Source: Chitinolyticbacter meiyuanensis (lineage in GTDB: Bacteria > Pseudomonadota > Gammaproteobacteria > Burkholderiales > Chitinibacteraceae). From it: 64,000 nucleotides of DNA. The stretch lies in contig NZ_CP041335.1 in assembly GCF_008033135.1 (NCBI RefSeq), forward strand, positions 1,803,925-1,867,924. The letters are read 5' to 3'. How positions within the stretch are numbered: the first letter of the stretch is position 1; each line of letters starts with the position of its first letter. Below are positions 9,750 through 18,029 of the stretch, in pieces. The position numbers were made by a program, and so were the translations under genes. The notes under the pieces were generated by a model. That model saw nothing but the letters and a program-made list of their open reading frames with translations, searched no databases and had not been told where the DNA came from.

Positions 9750-10739
9750 ATGAACGCACCGCACACGCAGCCCATCGAGATCAAGCGCAATACCCCGCAC
9801 CCGCAGACCAGCAACTGGTCGGCCGAAGCAGTGCAGGCCTTGTTCGATCTTCCATTCAACGACCTGTTATTCCGTGCCCAGCAAGTGCACCGTGAACATT
9901 TCGATGCCAATCGCGTGCAGCTGTCCACCTTGCTGTCGGTCAAGACCGGCGGCTGTAGCGAGGATTGCGGCTATTGCCCCCAATCGGCCCGCTACCATAC
10001 TGGCGTGGAGAACCAGAAACTGCTGTGTGCCGACGAGGTGATTGAAACCGCACGCATTGCCAAGGAAAACGGCGCCAGTCGCTTCTGCATGGGCGGCGCC
10101 TGGCGCGGACCCAAGCAGCGGGATCTGGACGAGCTGAAGAAGATGATCGCCGGTGTGAAGGCGCTGGGGATGGAAACCTGCGGTACCTTCGGCATGCTCA
10201 AGGACGGTATGGCCGAACAGCTCAAGGAATCCGGGCTTGACTACTACAATCACAACCTTGATACCGCGCCGGAAAAATACGGCGACATCATTTCCACGCG
10301 CGAGTATGACGACCGGATGGATACGCTGGGCAAGGTGCGCAAGGCCGGCCTCAATGTGTGCGCCGGCGGCATCGTCGGCATGGGCGAAACGCGCGAGGAG
10401 CGCGCCGGCTTGATCGCGCAACTGGCCAACCTCGATCCGCAGCCCGAATCAGTACCGATCAACAACCTTGTGCCGGTGCCTGGCACGCCGCTTGCCAACG
10501 CCGAGCCGCTCGACTGGACCGAGTTCGTGCGCACCATCGCCGTGGCACGAATCACGCTGCCTGGTTCGTTCGTCCGTCTTTCCGCCGGCCGCCGTGAGAT
10601 GCCTGAGGCGATGCAGGCGCTGTGCTTCATGGCCGGCGCCAACTCGATTTTCTACGGCGATAAATTGCTGACCACGGGCAATCCGGATGTCGAGGGAGAC
10701 AGGCAGCTCTTCACCAAACTCGATCTTGCACCCTTGTGA
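9750..10739 (+). CDS. bioB: Biotin synthase
   Basis: Radical-SAM enzyme that inserts sulfur into dethiobiotin to form biotin. 329 residues, normal length. The 4Fe-4S/SAM cluster motif CxxxCxxC is C69-SED-C73-GY-C76. YNHNLDT and the RLSAGRREM stretch (the arginine ligand of the 2Fe-2S cluster) are also present. The remaining bio genes are not in the window, so bioB stands alone behind comF, as in many Neisseriales. ATG 9750 is the first start after the promoter and matches the family N-terminus. Confidence 0.96.
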   Translation: MNAPHTQPIEIKRNTPHPQTSNWSAEAVQALFDLPFNDLLFRAQQVHREHFDANRVQLSTLLSVKTGGCSEDCGYCPQSARYHTGVENQKLLCADEVIETARIAKENGASRFCMGGAWRGPKQRDLDELKKMIAGVKALGMETCGTFGMLKDGMAEQLKESGLDYYNHNLDTAPEKYGDIISTREYDDRMDTLGKVRKAGLNVCAGGIVGMGETREERAGLIAQLANLDPQPESVPINNLVPVPGTPLANAEPLDWTEFVRTIAVARITLPGSFVRLSAGRREMPEAMQALCFMAGANSIFYGDKLLTTGNPDVEGDRQLFTKLDLAPL

Positions 10740-10785
10740 CCGCGGCCTAGCCAAGGGCTGCAAACCCGCATAGAATGCGGGCTGC

Positions 10786-10859
10786 GCGGGCGTCGTATAA
10801 TGGTAATACCCTAGCTTCCCAAGCTAGAGCCGTGGGTTCGATTCCCATCGCCCGCTCCA
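10786..10859 (+). tRNA. tRNA-Gly, anticodon CCC
   Basis: Complete cloverleaf: acceptor GCGGGCG paired with CGCCCGC, D-arm with GTATAATGGTAATAC, anticodon stem CTAGC/GCTAG around loop TTCCCAA (anticodon CCC, reads GGG), T-arm GTGGGTTCGATTCCCAT, and an encoded CCA tail. It lies 46 bases after bioB and is followed by a terminator. Confidence 0.95.
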
Positions 10860-10875
10860 AATGCAAGCCACGATT

Positions 10876-10899
10876 AGCCACGGAGATCCGTGGCTTTTT
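10876..10899 (+). terminator. Rho-independent terminator after tRNA-Gly
   Basis: Stem AGCCACGG-agat-CCGTGGCT followed by TTTT, 17 bases past the tRNA CCA end. Confidence 0.85.
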
Positions 10900-11000
10900 G
10901 TTTTGATTCACAGGATGGTGAGGCAGGTTTTTGCATCGCCTTTGGGCAAATCTGCGCTCCACCTTGTTTGCCTCAGGTCCGCCTAGCCCAATCGGAGATC

Positions 11001-11027
11001 AAAAAACCGGGGTTCAGACCCCGGTTT
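11001..11027 (-). terminator. Terminator overlapping the stop of the dNMP kinase
   Basis: On the minus strand the stem AAACCGGGG/CCCCGGTTT is followed by six Ts. The loop contains the TGA stop codon of the upstream gene, so coding and termination signals overlap. Confidence 0.8.
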
Positions 11028-11709
11028 CCGTTTCCATCTGCGCTTGCTGCGCCTTCGCCAGCAGTGATTCCACTCGCTGCTGCAACGCTGCCACGGTGCT
11101 CGCGTTCTCGATCACCTGATCCACTTGGCAAACCGGAATCGGCACTTCGGTCACGTGCCCATCGGTGTTGCCGGCTTCGCTGATCGTACCTGGCCGGCGA
11201 ATTTGCCAGAGATGGCCGCCCAGGTGCTGAATGAAGTCCACTTCGATCAACTGGTGCGGCGCAGGGTTGGTGCGCACATCGGTGATGACAAGGCGAGTGC
11301 CAGGCAGGGCGGCGATTTGCACCTGCATCTGAGCGATCCAGTATTCCGGATCCTGGCTGCGGCGCCAGTCGCCCCAGCGCTGGGTGATCCAGCGCGGGCT
11401 GCGCGGCATGGTGAGTTGGTCCGCGCTGAAGGTGCCCATGGCACGCTCGGCATAGGCCTCGGTGGTTTCCAGCCACCATTCCAGAAAGTTGCTCTCGGTT
11501 GTGTTGGCCAAGGCAAGGCCTGGCAGTGGTGCTTCCTTCAATTGTCGATCCAGCAGTACCGTTTTGGAAACGCCGCAGGTGAGGGAAATTTCCGTGCGCA
11601 AGGCGTCGGCAAAGGCCAGCTTGGCATAGCCGTGGCGGTCCACCAGATAGTCGGCCACGGTGTCTTTGCCTGCGCCCTTGGCGCCAGAGAGGGCGATGAT
11701 GTTGGTCAT
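11014..11709 (-). CDS. Deoxynucleoside-monophosphate kinase-like P-loop protein (phage T4 gp1 type)
   Basis: 231-residue protein with a Walker A loop at the very N-terminus (LSGAKGAGKDT) and the organisation of phage-type dNMP kinases: FADALRTEI after the P-loop, WWLETTEAYAERAM, RWITQRWGDWRRSQDPEYW (the strongly conserved 'QxWG...R..dPdyW' region) and VITDVRTNPAP. These enzymes phosphorylate dGMP, dTMP or hydroxymethyl-dCMP. No phage structural genes are near, so this is either a domesticated phage gene or a normal accessory kinase. ATG 11709 sits directly before TNIIALSG. Substrate is inferred from family only. Confidence 0.8.
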   Translation of the reverse strand: MTNIIALSGAKGAGKDTVADYLVDRHGYAKLAFADALRTEISLTCGVSKTVLLDRQLKEAPLPGLALANTTESNFLEWWLETTEAYAERAMGTFSADQLTMPRSPRWITQRWGDWRRSQDPEYWIAQMQVQIAALPGTRLVITDVRTNPAPHQLIEVDFIQHLGGHLWQIRRPGTISEAGNTDGHVTEVPIPVCQVDQVIENASTVAALQQRVESLLAKAQQAQMETETGV

Positions 11710-11756
11710 GGTGTTCTCTGCAGTGGGTGACGCGCGTTGCACGCTGACAGCCAGGC

Positions 11757-11945
11757 GATGCGGCAGCATCGTTGGCGCTGATTCATAGCTGGAGGCGAGG
11801 ACCAGTCCGTAGCCACTCAATGGGCTGCGTGGCGGCAGTGCTTGCCATTGCGCGGATCGCCAAGCGCAATGATCGGGTGGAGCGTTGGGCGCTTCCTTGC
11901 TCTAGGTCATGCTGCTGCCCCTGTTTTAACCGCAATCTGGGCTGT
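11757..11945 (+). pseudogene. Decayed copy of the DUF3147 gene (5' part)
   Basis: This stretch aligns by eye with the leader and first third of the intact-looking copy about 270 bases downstream. Matching blocks are GCGGC-GCATCGTTG-CGCTG, GTAGCCAC, CTTGCCATT, TCGCCAAGCGCA and GA-CGG. Residues ALAIARIAKRNDRV correspond to VVAISEVAKRSDRL. Similarity fades near 11945 and no continuous full-length frame exists. I read it as the remains of a tandem duplication. The gap 11710-12072 holds no other gene that I can support. Confidence 0.5.
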
Positions 11946-12072
11946 GCCCTGCCAGTAAAATTGCCAATCGCATACGGTGTACTTTCTGCTATGTGCGTTG
12001 TGCCGGACTTGCAGGTGTAGCGCTGCGGCGGCATCGTTGCCGCTGGTTTGCAGCCGGCGAGGAGGGCCAGCA

Positions 12073-12422
12073 ATGCTATATGTAGCCACCAAATACCTGG
12101 TGACGGCGGCTTTGGTTGTTGCCATTTCGGAGGTCGCCAAGCGCAGCGACCGGCTGGGCGCGTTGATCGCCTCTTGCCCTTGGTTACGTTGTTGACCTTG
12201 TTCTGGCTGTATTTCGAAAAGCAGCCCGCCGAGAAGGTCACGAACCATGCGTACTACACCTTCTGGTACGTGCTCCCTACCTTGCCGATGTTCCTGGTGT
12301 TCCCATTCCTGATGCAGCGGCTGGGTTTTTGGGGCGCTTTGTTAGTGAGTGTGCTGGTCACGGTGGTGTGCTTCGTGTTGTTTGCACTGCTGGTGCGGCG
12401 CTTTGGTGTGGAACTGATGTAA
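12073..12422 (+). pseudogene. DUF3147 family small membrane protein, single-base frameshift
   Basis: The protein begins MLYVATKYLVTAALVVAISE...KRSDRLGALIAS and breaks into another frame, where it continues LPLVTLLTLFWLYFEKQ...NHAYYTFWYVLPTLPMFLVFPFL and ends RRFGVELM. The join is at about 12172-12177, where GCCTCTTGCCC reads correctly only with one more T. The decayed copy upstream carries the extra base in the aligned position, supporting a one-base loss. Three to four membrane helices are predicted in the joined product. A strong AGGAGG ribosome site precedes ATG 12073. It may be a real pseudogene or a sequencing error. The function of DUF3147 is unknown. Confidence 0.8.
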
Positions 12423-12652
12423 ACACTGTTCCGCCTATCTGCCTTTGCCATCCTCAGCCAAGGGGGTGATGTTGCGTTCCATGGTGATCCTCGCATTGGA
12501 TGTCAGCTGGCTTGGGGCAGTCCTGCACGGCTTTGCGCTGTGCGCCTACATGCGCGGATGGAGGTAAGGCGTAGCCTTCGTTCAGGCCCATCCAGGCCAA
12601 TCTCAAACGAAGGCGCCGCTGGCCGGGGCCTGATGCGATAGGAGTGTTTCCA

Positions 12653-13171
12653 ATGGCACACGACGACTACGACAAGCGTGAAACACGCGATGCAAACCGC
12701 GACCCGATCACGGATGAGCCGGGAGCCCATCCAGTAGGCACCGGCGTTGGCGCTGCGGTGGGCGGTGCTGCCGGCATTGGTGCAGCGGCTGCGGCCGGCG
12801 CTGCGGCGGGGTCGGCAGTCGGCCCGGTGGGCACCGCTGTGGGCGCGGCAATTGGTGCGGTGGCTGGTGGCTTGATCGGTTCTGCCGCCGGCGAGGCGGT
12901 GAACCCGACGGAAGAGGACGAATACTGGCGCAACAACTTCCAGAACGAGCCGTATGTGGAACAGGGCAGCGATTTCGAACGCTATGCACCGGCCTACCGC
13001 ACGGGCTATCTGGGCCGCACCCGCTATCCGGACCGCAGCTTTGAAGCTTCAGTCACCGAGCTGCGTGACGACTATTATGCCAACCGGGGTGATTCCACAT
13101 TGGAGTGGGACGACGCGCGCGAAGCTGCCCGTGCTTCTTGGTCGCGGATCGACCAGCGTTCCAAGCTTTAA
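12653..13171 (+). CDS. Glycine-zipper protein, hypothetical
   Basis: 172-residue protein with an acidic/basic N-terminus (AHDDYDKRETRDANRDP), a central glycine/alanine segment of about 65 residues with GxxxG and AxxxG spacing typical of glycine-zipper membrane-inserting helices, and a polar tail rich in Tyr, Arg and Asp (YWRNNFQNEPY, YRTGYLGRTRYPD). Related proteins are often stress-induced envelope proteins, but function is unknown. ATG 12653 is preceded by AGGAG; an in-frame ATG lies three codons upstream. A strong terminator follows. The 230 bases before it hold no gene I can support. Confidence 0.75.
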   Translation: MAHDDYDKRETRDANRDPITDEPGAHPVGTGVGAAVGGAAGIGAAAAAGAAAGSAVGPVGTAVGAAIGAVAGGLIGSAAGEAVNPTEEDEYWRNNFQNEPYVEQGSDFERYAPAYRTGYLGRTRYPDRSFEASVTELRDDYYANRGDSTLEWDDAREAARASWSRIDQRSKL

Positions 13172-13205
13172 GCCTGCCCGGCGGGGCGATGCCCCCGCCA
13201 ATTGT

Positions 13206-13232
13206 AAGGGAGCACCTCGGTGCTCCCTTTTT
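13206..13232 (+). terminator. Rho-independent terminator after the glycine-zipper gene
   Basis: Perfect 11-bp stem AAGGGAGCACC-tc-GGTGCTCCCTT followed by TTT. Also near the end of the convergent small membrane gene. Confidence 0.9.
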
Positions 13233-13257
13233 GCATTAGGAACAGCGGTGTAGCGGG

Positions 13258-13497
13258 TTATTCCACAGTTGCTGGCACAGGTGCGATGCGGCCAACCCTG
13301 ATGATGTCGTAGGCGCATAGACCGATAGCCCAAATCCCAAGCAAGGTGATCACGCCCAGCGCGACCGAGAAGGCGTTGGCATCCCGCGGGGACATGGCGA
13401 AGAAAGCCCAACGAGTGCCAAGCAGCGTGATCAAGATGCTGACCATAGCCGCAAACGTGAGCCCGGCAACTTGGAGCGGATAACGATATTTGCCCAT
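13258..13497 (-). CDS. Small two-helix membrane protein, hypothetical
   Basis: 79 residues. Two hydrophobic helices are clear: VAGLTFAAMVSILITLLGTRW and VALGVITLLGIWAIGLCAYD, joined by a short loop, with a Val/Pro tail. A good ribosome site (CAGGGAGTG) lies upstream of the ATG. No family recognised. Confidence 0.65.
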   Translation of the reverse strand: MGKYRYPLQVAGLTFAAMVSILITLLGTRWAFFAMSPRDANAFSVALGVITLLGIWAIGLCAYDIIRVGRIAPVPATVE

Positions 13498-13945
13498 GGT
13501 TTCACTCCCTGAAAGAAGCGAATAAAACCAGCAAGCGGTATGCCCATCGGGTGACGTTGCTCCCCGTTTTATGTGCCGTTTGTCGCGGTATTCCGCGTTC
13601 CACCAGAAGAGGCGCTTTCAGATCGTCATCGCAATGGTTGCGATCGCTGGGCTAGTGCCGTGCGGACGTTCGCCATGGCGGCTTTACGCTCTGCGTGCTC
13701 TAGCTAGCTGTTGCTCCACTGCGATTTTTGAGCTGATGGCGAGGTGGTGTGATGCGAAAAAGTCAAACCTGCATGGCGCTGACCGGCACACAACGAAGTC
13801 ACTTCGCACGCTAGCTCGTTGTCTTGGCGAATCGACGGAGCTATCAGCGAAGTGGTCCGCCTACACCTGTGAACGCCTGCGGCTGGTGCACCAAAAAGCA
13901 ATTTGTGAAAAATTGTTAATTTTTGGAAAGGTTTTTGAAAGAATG
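13498..13945. other. Intergenic stretch without a supported gene, AT-rich at its right end
   Basis: About 450 bases between the small membrane gene and the subtilase promoter. A plus-strand frame of 127 codons is open (13571-13954) but lacks a ribosome site and has no protein-like pattern. From about 13895 the sequence becomes AT-rich and contains the near-perfect inverted repeat AAAAATT-gt-TAATTTTT (13908-13925), which could be an UP element or silencer site for the promoter next to it. Confidence 0.5.
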
Positions 13946-13974
13946 TTGACCTAAATGGATTGCCCCTTTAGAAT
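13946..13974 (+). promoter_or_regulatory. Sigma-70 promoter of the subtilase gene
   Basis: TTGACC at 13946-13951 and TAGAAT at 13969-13974 with an ideal 17-base spacer, 60 bases upstream of the start codon and directly downstream of an A/T-rich tract that could serve as an UP element. Confidence 0.65.
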
Positions 13975-14033
13975 CCGCACGCCATCAGTATTTAGTAAGT
14001 CTGGCATCAGAAAAACAATCCTAGAGGTGAGAA

Positions 14034-16109
14034 ATGCAGCGTTCGCATACGAGCAAAATTGCTCGCATTGCTGGCTTGGTCACGTCTGTAGCGCTGGGGG
14101 CTGCCCACGCTTTGACACCCCCGGATCCGGGCTTTTCCTATCAAAATCTTTATCTTGGCCCGCAAGTTGGTGGCATCAACGCCTACGTGGGCTGGGACTA
14201 TCACTTCAAGGGAACCCCGGTTACCGTCGCGGTGATCGACTCGGGCTATCTACCGCATCCAGAATTCGAAAATCGTGTGTTGCCTGGCTACGATCTCGTT
14301 AATCAAGGGACATTTGCGAATGAGCAGGTAATTGGGCCTGACGGCAAGGCTTACGGTGTGTACGTCATGAATGGGGCAAGTCCGATCGCCGGTGGTCTAG
14401 ACGCCGATTTGCAGACGAGTTTTAACTCGGAAGACAGGGCTTGGCACGGTACCAAGGTTGCTGGGCTTATTTTGGCAGCCAGTAACCAAGTAGGTGTGAC
14501 TGGCCTGAACCCTACTGCACGGTTGCTACCTATCCGCGTGGCACGCGCTGGCGACTTTGCGCCGGGTGCGGCTGCTCAAGCCATCCGTTGGGCCGTCGGC
14601 TTGTCGGCGACCGTCAATGGCGTGGCATTGCCGATCAACCCTAACCCCGCCAAAGTGCTTAATCTGAGCTTGGGCGGCGATACTGCTGTGCCCAATCGGG
14701 CCGGCAGCATTGGTTGCAGCGATGAATACCAGGATGCGATTGATGCCGCAGTTCAAACCGGTGCGGTAGTTGTTGTGGCTGCTGGCAACTATTACGAAGA
14801 AGATGTCAAGAAGTACATGCCAGCCAACTGCAAGAACGTGGTGGTGGTTGGGGGCAGTAATCCTTATACCGGTGATCGGGCTATTGATATTTCCAGCTTT
14901 GGTGCGGGTGTGACCATCAGCGCACCAGCTGCTGGGATGCATACCACTACCGCATATAAAGCCAATGGCACAACGCAATACCTGACAACCTATGAATCGG
15001 TGGCTGGTCCACGTGAGCGCAACGGTTTGCAGGGCACCAGTTTTGCCGCGCCGCTGGTGTCTGGCACCTTGGCATTGATGTTTTCGTATCGCCCCCAGCT
15101 CAGCGCGACGGAGGCTGTGGCGATCCTGAAGTCCACTGCACGGCCATTTCCGGCTGGCAGCTCGTGCTATACGCAAGGGTGTGGTACTGGCGTGCTGAAT
15201 GTCGGTGCTGCGATGGCAGAGCTGACCAGCCGCTATCCTAGTGCGCCGACTTGCAGCCTCTCTGCTTCGAACCTCAGTGTTCCTGTCGGCGTTTCAACCA
15301 CGTACACCATCTCCGGTACCAACCTGCCAGCAGGTGCTCGCGGATATTGGTACGGCACCAAAAACAACGTTCAAGACGTGAGCGGTCAGGAATCCATCCC
15401 TGCACCGGGTAGCAATGCCTATGTCAATTCTGCAGGCATGCAAGGCACGTATGTGCGCTATGCCGTGATCAAGAATACCCAAGGCGCAACGGTGTGCACG
15501 ACAAATAGCGTTTCCGTTACCTACGACGCGCCGGTTGTAACCTGCAGCCTCTCGGCCTCGTCCACCAACGTGCCATCCGGCTCCAGCACCACCTACACCA
15601 TCACCGGCAACAACCTGCCGGCTGGTGCGCGTGGCTATTGGTTTGGTACCAAGAATGGTGTACAGGATGCGAGCGGCCAGGAATCCATTCCTGCACCGGG
15701 CAGCAACGTCTATATGAACAACGCTGGCATGCAGGGCACCTATATGCGATTTGCCCAGATCCGCGATGCCCAAGGCAACACGGTATGCACAACCAACAGC
15801 AGCACGGTGACATACCAAGCTCAACCGGCGCCGACTTGCTCGTTGAGCGGCCCGAGCGTGGTGGCGCGTAATGCCAGCTACACCTACACCGTGAGCGGCA
15901 GCAATCTGCCGGCGGGTTCCGTGGGCTACTGGTCCGGCACCAAGAACGGCGTGACCGATGCAATCAATCAATATGCCGGTGGCGTGCCTTCCAGCTTCAG
16001 CTTTGTAAATGGCGGCTGGGTGGGCAACTACGTGCGGTCAATGAGTATCGTCTCGCCGTCGGGCACGGTGGTGTGCGTGACCAACTCTGTTTCTACCACG
16101 CTCCAATAA
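14034..16109 (+). CDS. Secreted S8 (subtilisin-like) serine peptidase with three C-terminal repeats
   Basis: 691 residues. Signal peptide to about residue 26 (ARIAGLVTSVALGAAHA). The peptidase domain spans about residues 40-390 with a complete triad: D69 in VAVIDSGY, H138 in WHGTKVAG, S336 in QGTSFAAP; the oxyanion Asn lies in VVVAAGN. It is followed by three tandem ~97-residue repeats starting near residues 406, 503 and 602. Each begins CSLS, passes through NLPAGARGYW-GTKNGVQD and ends VCTTNS; the third is a divergent variant ending NSVSTTLQ. The paired cysteines suggest one disulfide per repeat and an Ig-like fold. The next gene carries the same three repeats, so the two probably act at the same site. 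No barrel or known secretion domain is seen; Sec export and possibly a second step are inferred. Codon use is less GC-rich than in flanking genes. Confidence 0.88.
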   Translation: MQRSHTSKIARIAGLVTSVALGAAHALTPPDPGFSYQNLYLGPQVGGINAYVGWDYHFKGTPVTVAVIDSGYLPHPEFENRVLPGYDLVNQGTFANEQVIGPDGKAYGVYVMNGASPIAGGLDADLQTSFNSEDRAWHGTKVAGLILAASNQVGVTGLNPTARLLPIRVARAGDFAPGAAAQAIRWAVGLSATVNGVALPINPNPAKVLNLSLGGDTAVPNRAGSIGCSDEYQDAIDAAVQTGAVVVVAAGNYYEEDVKKYMPANCKNVVVVGGSNPYTGDRAIDISSFGAGVTISAPAAGMHTTTAYKANGTTQYLTTYESVAGPRERNGLQGTSFAAPLVSGTLALMFSYRPQLSATEAVAILKSTARPFPAGSSCYTQGCGTGVLNVGAAMAELTSRYPSAPTCSLSASNLSVPVGVSTTYTISGTNLPAGARGYWYGTKNNVQDVSGQESIPAPGSNAYVNSAGMQGTYVRYAVIKNTQGATVCTTNSVSVTYDAPVVTCSLSASSTNVPSGSSTTYTITGNNLPAGARGYWFGTKNGVQDASGQESIPAPGSNVYMNNAGMQGTYMRFAQIRDAQGNTVCTTNSSTVTYQAQPAPTCSLSGPSVVARNASYTYTVSGSNLPAGSVGYWSGTKNGVTDAINQYAGGVPSSFSFVNGGWVGNYVRSMSIVSPSGTVVCVTNSVSTTLQ

Positions 16110-16120
16110 TCCGTGAACAG

Positions 16121-16161
16121 CCAGGGTGTTTTGTTTCTATTTAGATAGCACAGCACCCTGG
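16121..16161. repeat. Inverted repeat after the subtilase gene
   Basis: CCAGGGTG (16121-16128) and CACCCTGG (16154-16161) can pair, with an inner CTAT-ttag-ATAG hairpin. No T run follows, so it is a weak terminator at best, or an mRNA 3' stabilising hairpin. Confidence 0.45.
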
Positions 16162-16311
16162 ATGCCGATCCACCAATGCGTGGACACGATACGCGAAAAA
16201 TTTCACGCCGATCCGGTCGCTGATTTGCACAACGGTAGATGCAGGCCAACACGTGTAGTCTTTTTGAATATTGCGTGAAAATTAACTGAAGTTAGAGCTC
16301 AAGGAGTGGGT

Positions 16312-17970
16312 ATGAAAAAATTAATACAGTTCCTTATATTTTTATCTGCTAGTGCCCTCAGTTTTGCGTTCTCAGACGTGAAGACGTGGTGTCCGCAAAC
16401 TGCGGTGCCCGACGGCTATGCCGTCATTTCAAATAATACATCTAGCTCGGTATGTACGCCGGGGAGTTATACCAACCTTTATACAATTGCGAAGCCAGAT
16501 GAAGATGGGACTTCGCAGGCCATATGTTTGGAATTGAATACTAAAATTCCTCCGGGTTTTATCATCACTCATCATCCGTCTGCATCAATTGGCTCCCCGT
16601 GCAAAACCCAATCTGGTGGGCAGGGTACTACCATTACCATTCGAAAGATACAACCTTCGGATGATCTGGTGTATGCCTGCGAATATGCGTTTACCCGTTA
16701 TAATTTCCATGAAATTTCCGGGTTCGTAGTGACAGATTTTGTTACCAGGTCCGATTGCAATGGCAATTCCTACAAGGCATATCAACTTAGCCGAGTGCCG
16801 ACTTATCCGACACCTATTTGGGCATGCCGAGGTGAGTACAATCCGAGCGAATATACCGTTCTTCAGGTGTCTGATAACTCGTATTCAGCCTGCCTTCGTC
16901 AGAATTCTTCGGTGGGATACCGCGATCAAATCCGCTCGAAGGTGATTCCTACGCCGACGCCGGTGCCCACCGCTGTCCCGACCCCGATACCGACCAACGT
17001 GCCTACACCGGTACCGACGAAAGTACCTACCCCGGTATCACCGACGCCGACGGCTGTTCCTACTCCCACCGCTGTACCGACTCCTTCGCCGACGCCCACG
17101 CCGGTGGTGACCTGCACAACGGAGACATCGGCGACGTCGGTGGTGTCTGGTGGCAGCCATACCTTCACCGTGTCCGGGAATAACATCCCGCCGGGCGCCC
17201 GTGCATACTGGCTTGGCACCAAGAACGGGGTTCAGGACGCAACAGGCTCTGATTCAATCGCAGCACCGGGTAGCACCGTGTATACCAACGGTGCTGGCAT
17301 GAACGGCACGTACCGGCGTTATGCACAAATTCGCAGTTCACAAGGCGTTGTGCTGTGCACGACGACTCCAGTGGAGGTGGTTTACCTTGCCCCACCGTGC
17401 AGTTTGAGCAGCTCGTCGTATAACGTGGCCACTGGTTCAAGCCATACGTACACTATTGCTGCAGGTGGCGCTGGTCTTCCGAGTGGTGCAAGAGCCTACT
17501 GGTATGGCACAAAGAATGGCATTCAAGATGCCAACGGGTCGGAGTCAATGGCTGCGCCTGGCTCAGCCAGTTATACGAACTCTTCCGGCTTGGAGGGCAA
17601 TTACACCCGCTATGCGCAGATCCGCAATGCGCAAGGTTATGCAATCTGCAATACCAACCAAGTGAGTGTTACATATCAAGCCCCGGTTGTTAGTTGCAGT
17701 CTGAGTGGCCCGAGCTATGTGCCGCTCGGTTCAAGCTGGACGTATACGATCAACGGCAATAATTTGCCGCAAGGTGCGCAGGGTCGCTGGAATGGCACCA
17801 AGAATGGCGTAACTGATGTCTCGGGCACTTACGCCGGAGCGGTCCCGGGTAGTTTCAGTTTCACCAACAGTGGTGGCGCTACTGGCAATTACACACGTTC
17901 GGTGGCCATTTACAATACCAGCGGCAGCTTGGTGTGCACCACCAATTCGGTGAGTACCACATTGCAATAA
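16312..17970 (+). CDS. Secreted protein with unknown N-domain, Pro/Thr linker and three repeats shared with the subtilase
   Basis: 552 residues. Signal peptide MKKLIQFLIFLSASALSFAF; a Cys-containing N-terminal region to about residue 212 that I do not recognise; then a linker of about 50 residues built from PTPVPT/PTPIPT units. Three ~97-residue repeats follow, starting near residues 267, 362 and 461, with the same signature as in the upstream peptidase (ARAYWLGTKNGVQDA, VCTTN; last copy GTKNGVTD...YAG...SFSF, ending NSVSTTLQ). Start ATG 16312 is six bases after AAGGAG. The gene is 200 bases downstream of the peptidase and ends in a strong terminator. The N-domain may bind a substrate or the cell surface; that is inference. 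Base composition is clearly lower in GC than the chromosome around it. Confidence 0.8.
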   Translation: MKKLIQFLIFLSASALSFAFSDVKTWCPQTAVPDGYAVISNNTSSSVCTPGSYTNLYTIAKPDEDGTSQAICLELNTKIPPGFIITHHPSASIGSPCKTQSGGQGTTITIRKIQPSDDLVYACEYAFTRYNFHEISGFVVTDFVTRSDCNGNSYKAYQLSRVPTYPTPIWACRGEYNPSEYTVLQVSDNSYSACLRQNSSVGYRDQIRSKVIPTPTPVPTAVPTPIPTNVPTPVPTKVPTPVSPTPTAVPTPTAVPTPSPTPTPVVTCTTETSATSVVSGGSHTFTVSGNNIPPGARAYWLGTKNGVQDATGSDSIAAPGSTVYTNGAGMNGTYRRYAQIRSSQGVVLCTTTPVEVVYLAPPCSLSSSSYNVATGSSHTYTIAAGGAGLPSGARAYWYGTKNGIQDANGSESMAAPGSASYTNSSGLEGNYTRYAQIRNAQGYAICNTNQVSVTYQAPVVSCSLSGPSYVPLGSSWTYTINGNNLPQGAQGRWNGTKNGVTDVSGTYAGAVPGSFSFTNSGGATGNYTRSVAIYNTSGSLVCTTNSVSTTLQ

Positions 17971-17997
17971 TGTGTGTGACAGCGTAATCGTGTGCAA

Positions 17998-18022
17998 ACA
18001 AAGCCGCCTTTGGGCGGCTTTG
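17998..18022 (+). terminator. Rho-independent terminator after the repeat protein
   Basis: ACAAAGCCGCC-ttt-GGGCGGCTTTGT, a strong stem 28 bases after the stop codon. Confidence 0.8.
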
Positions 18023-18029
18023 TTATTCA

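Noticed and set aside
13571..13954. 127-codon plus-strand open frame before the subtilase
   Set aside because: No ribosome site, no protein-like pattern, and it runs through the promoter of the next gene.
17000..17110. Short tandem repeats as a CRISPR-like or microsatellite array
   Set aside because: The repetition comes from PTP/PTPVPT codons of the linker in the repeat protein, not from a DNA-level array.
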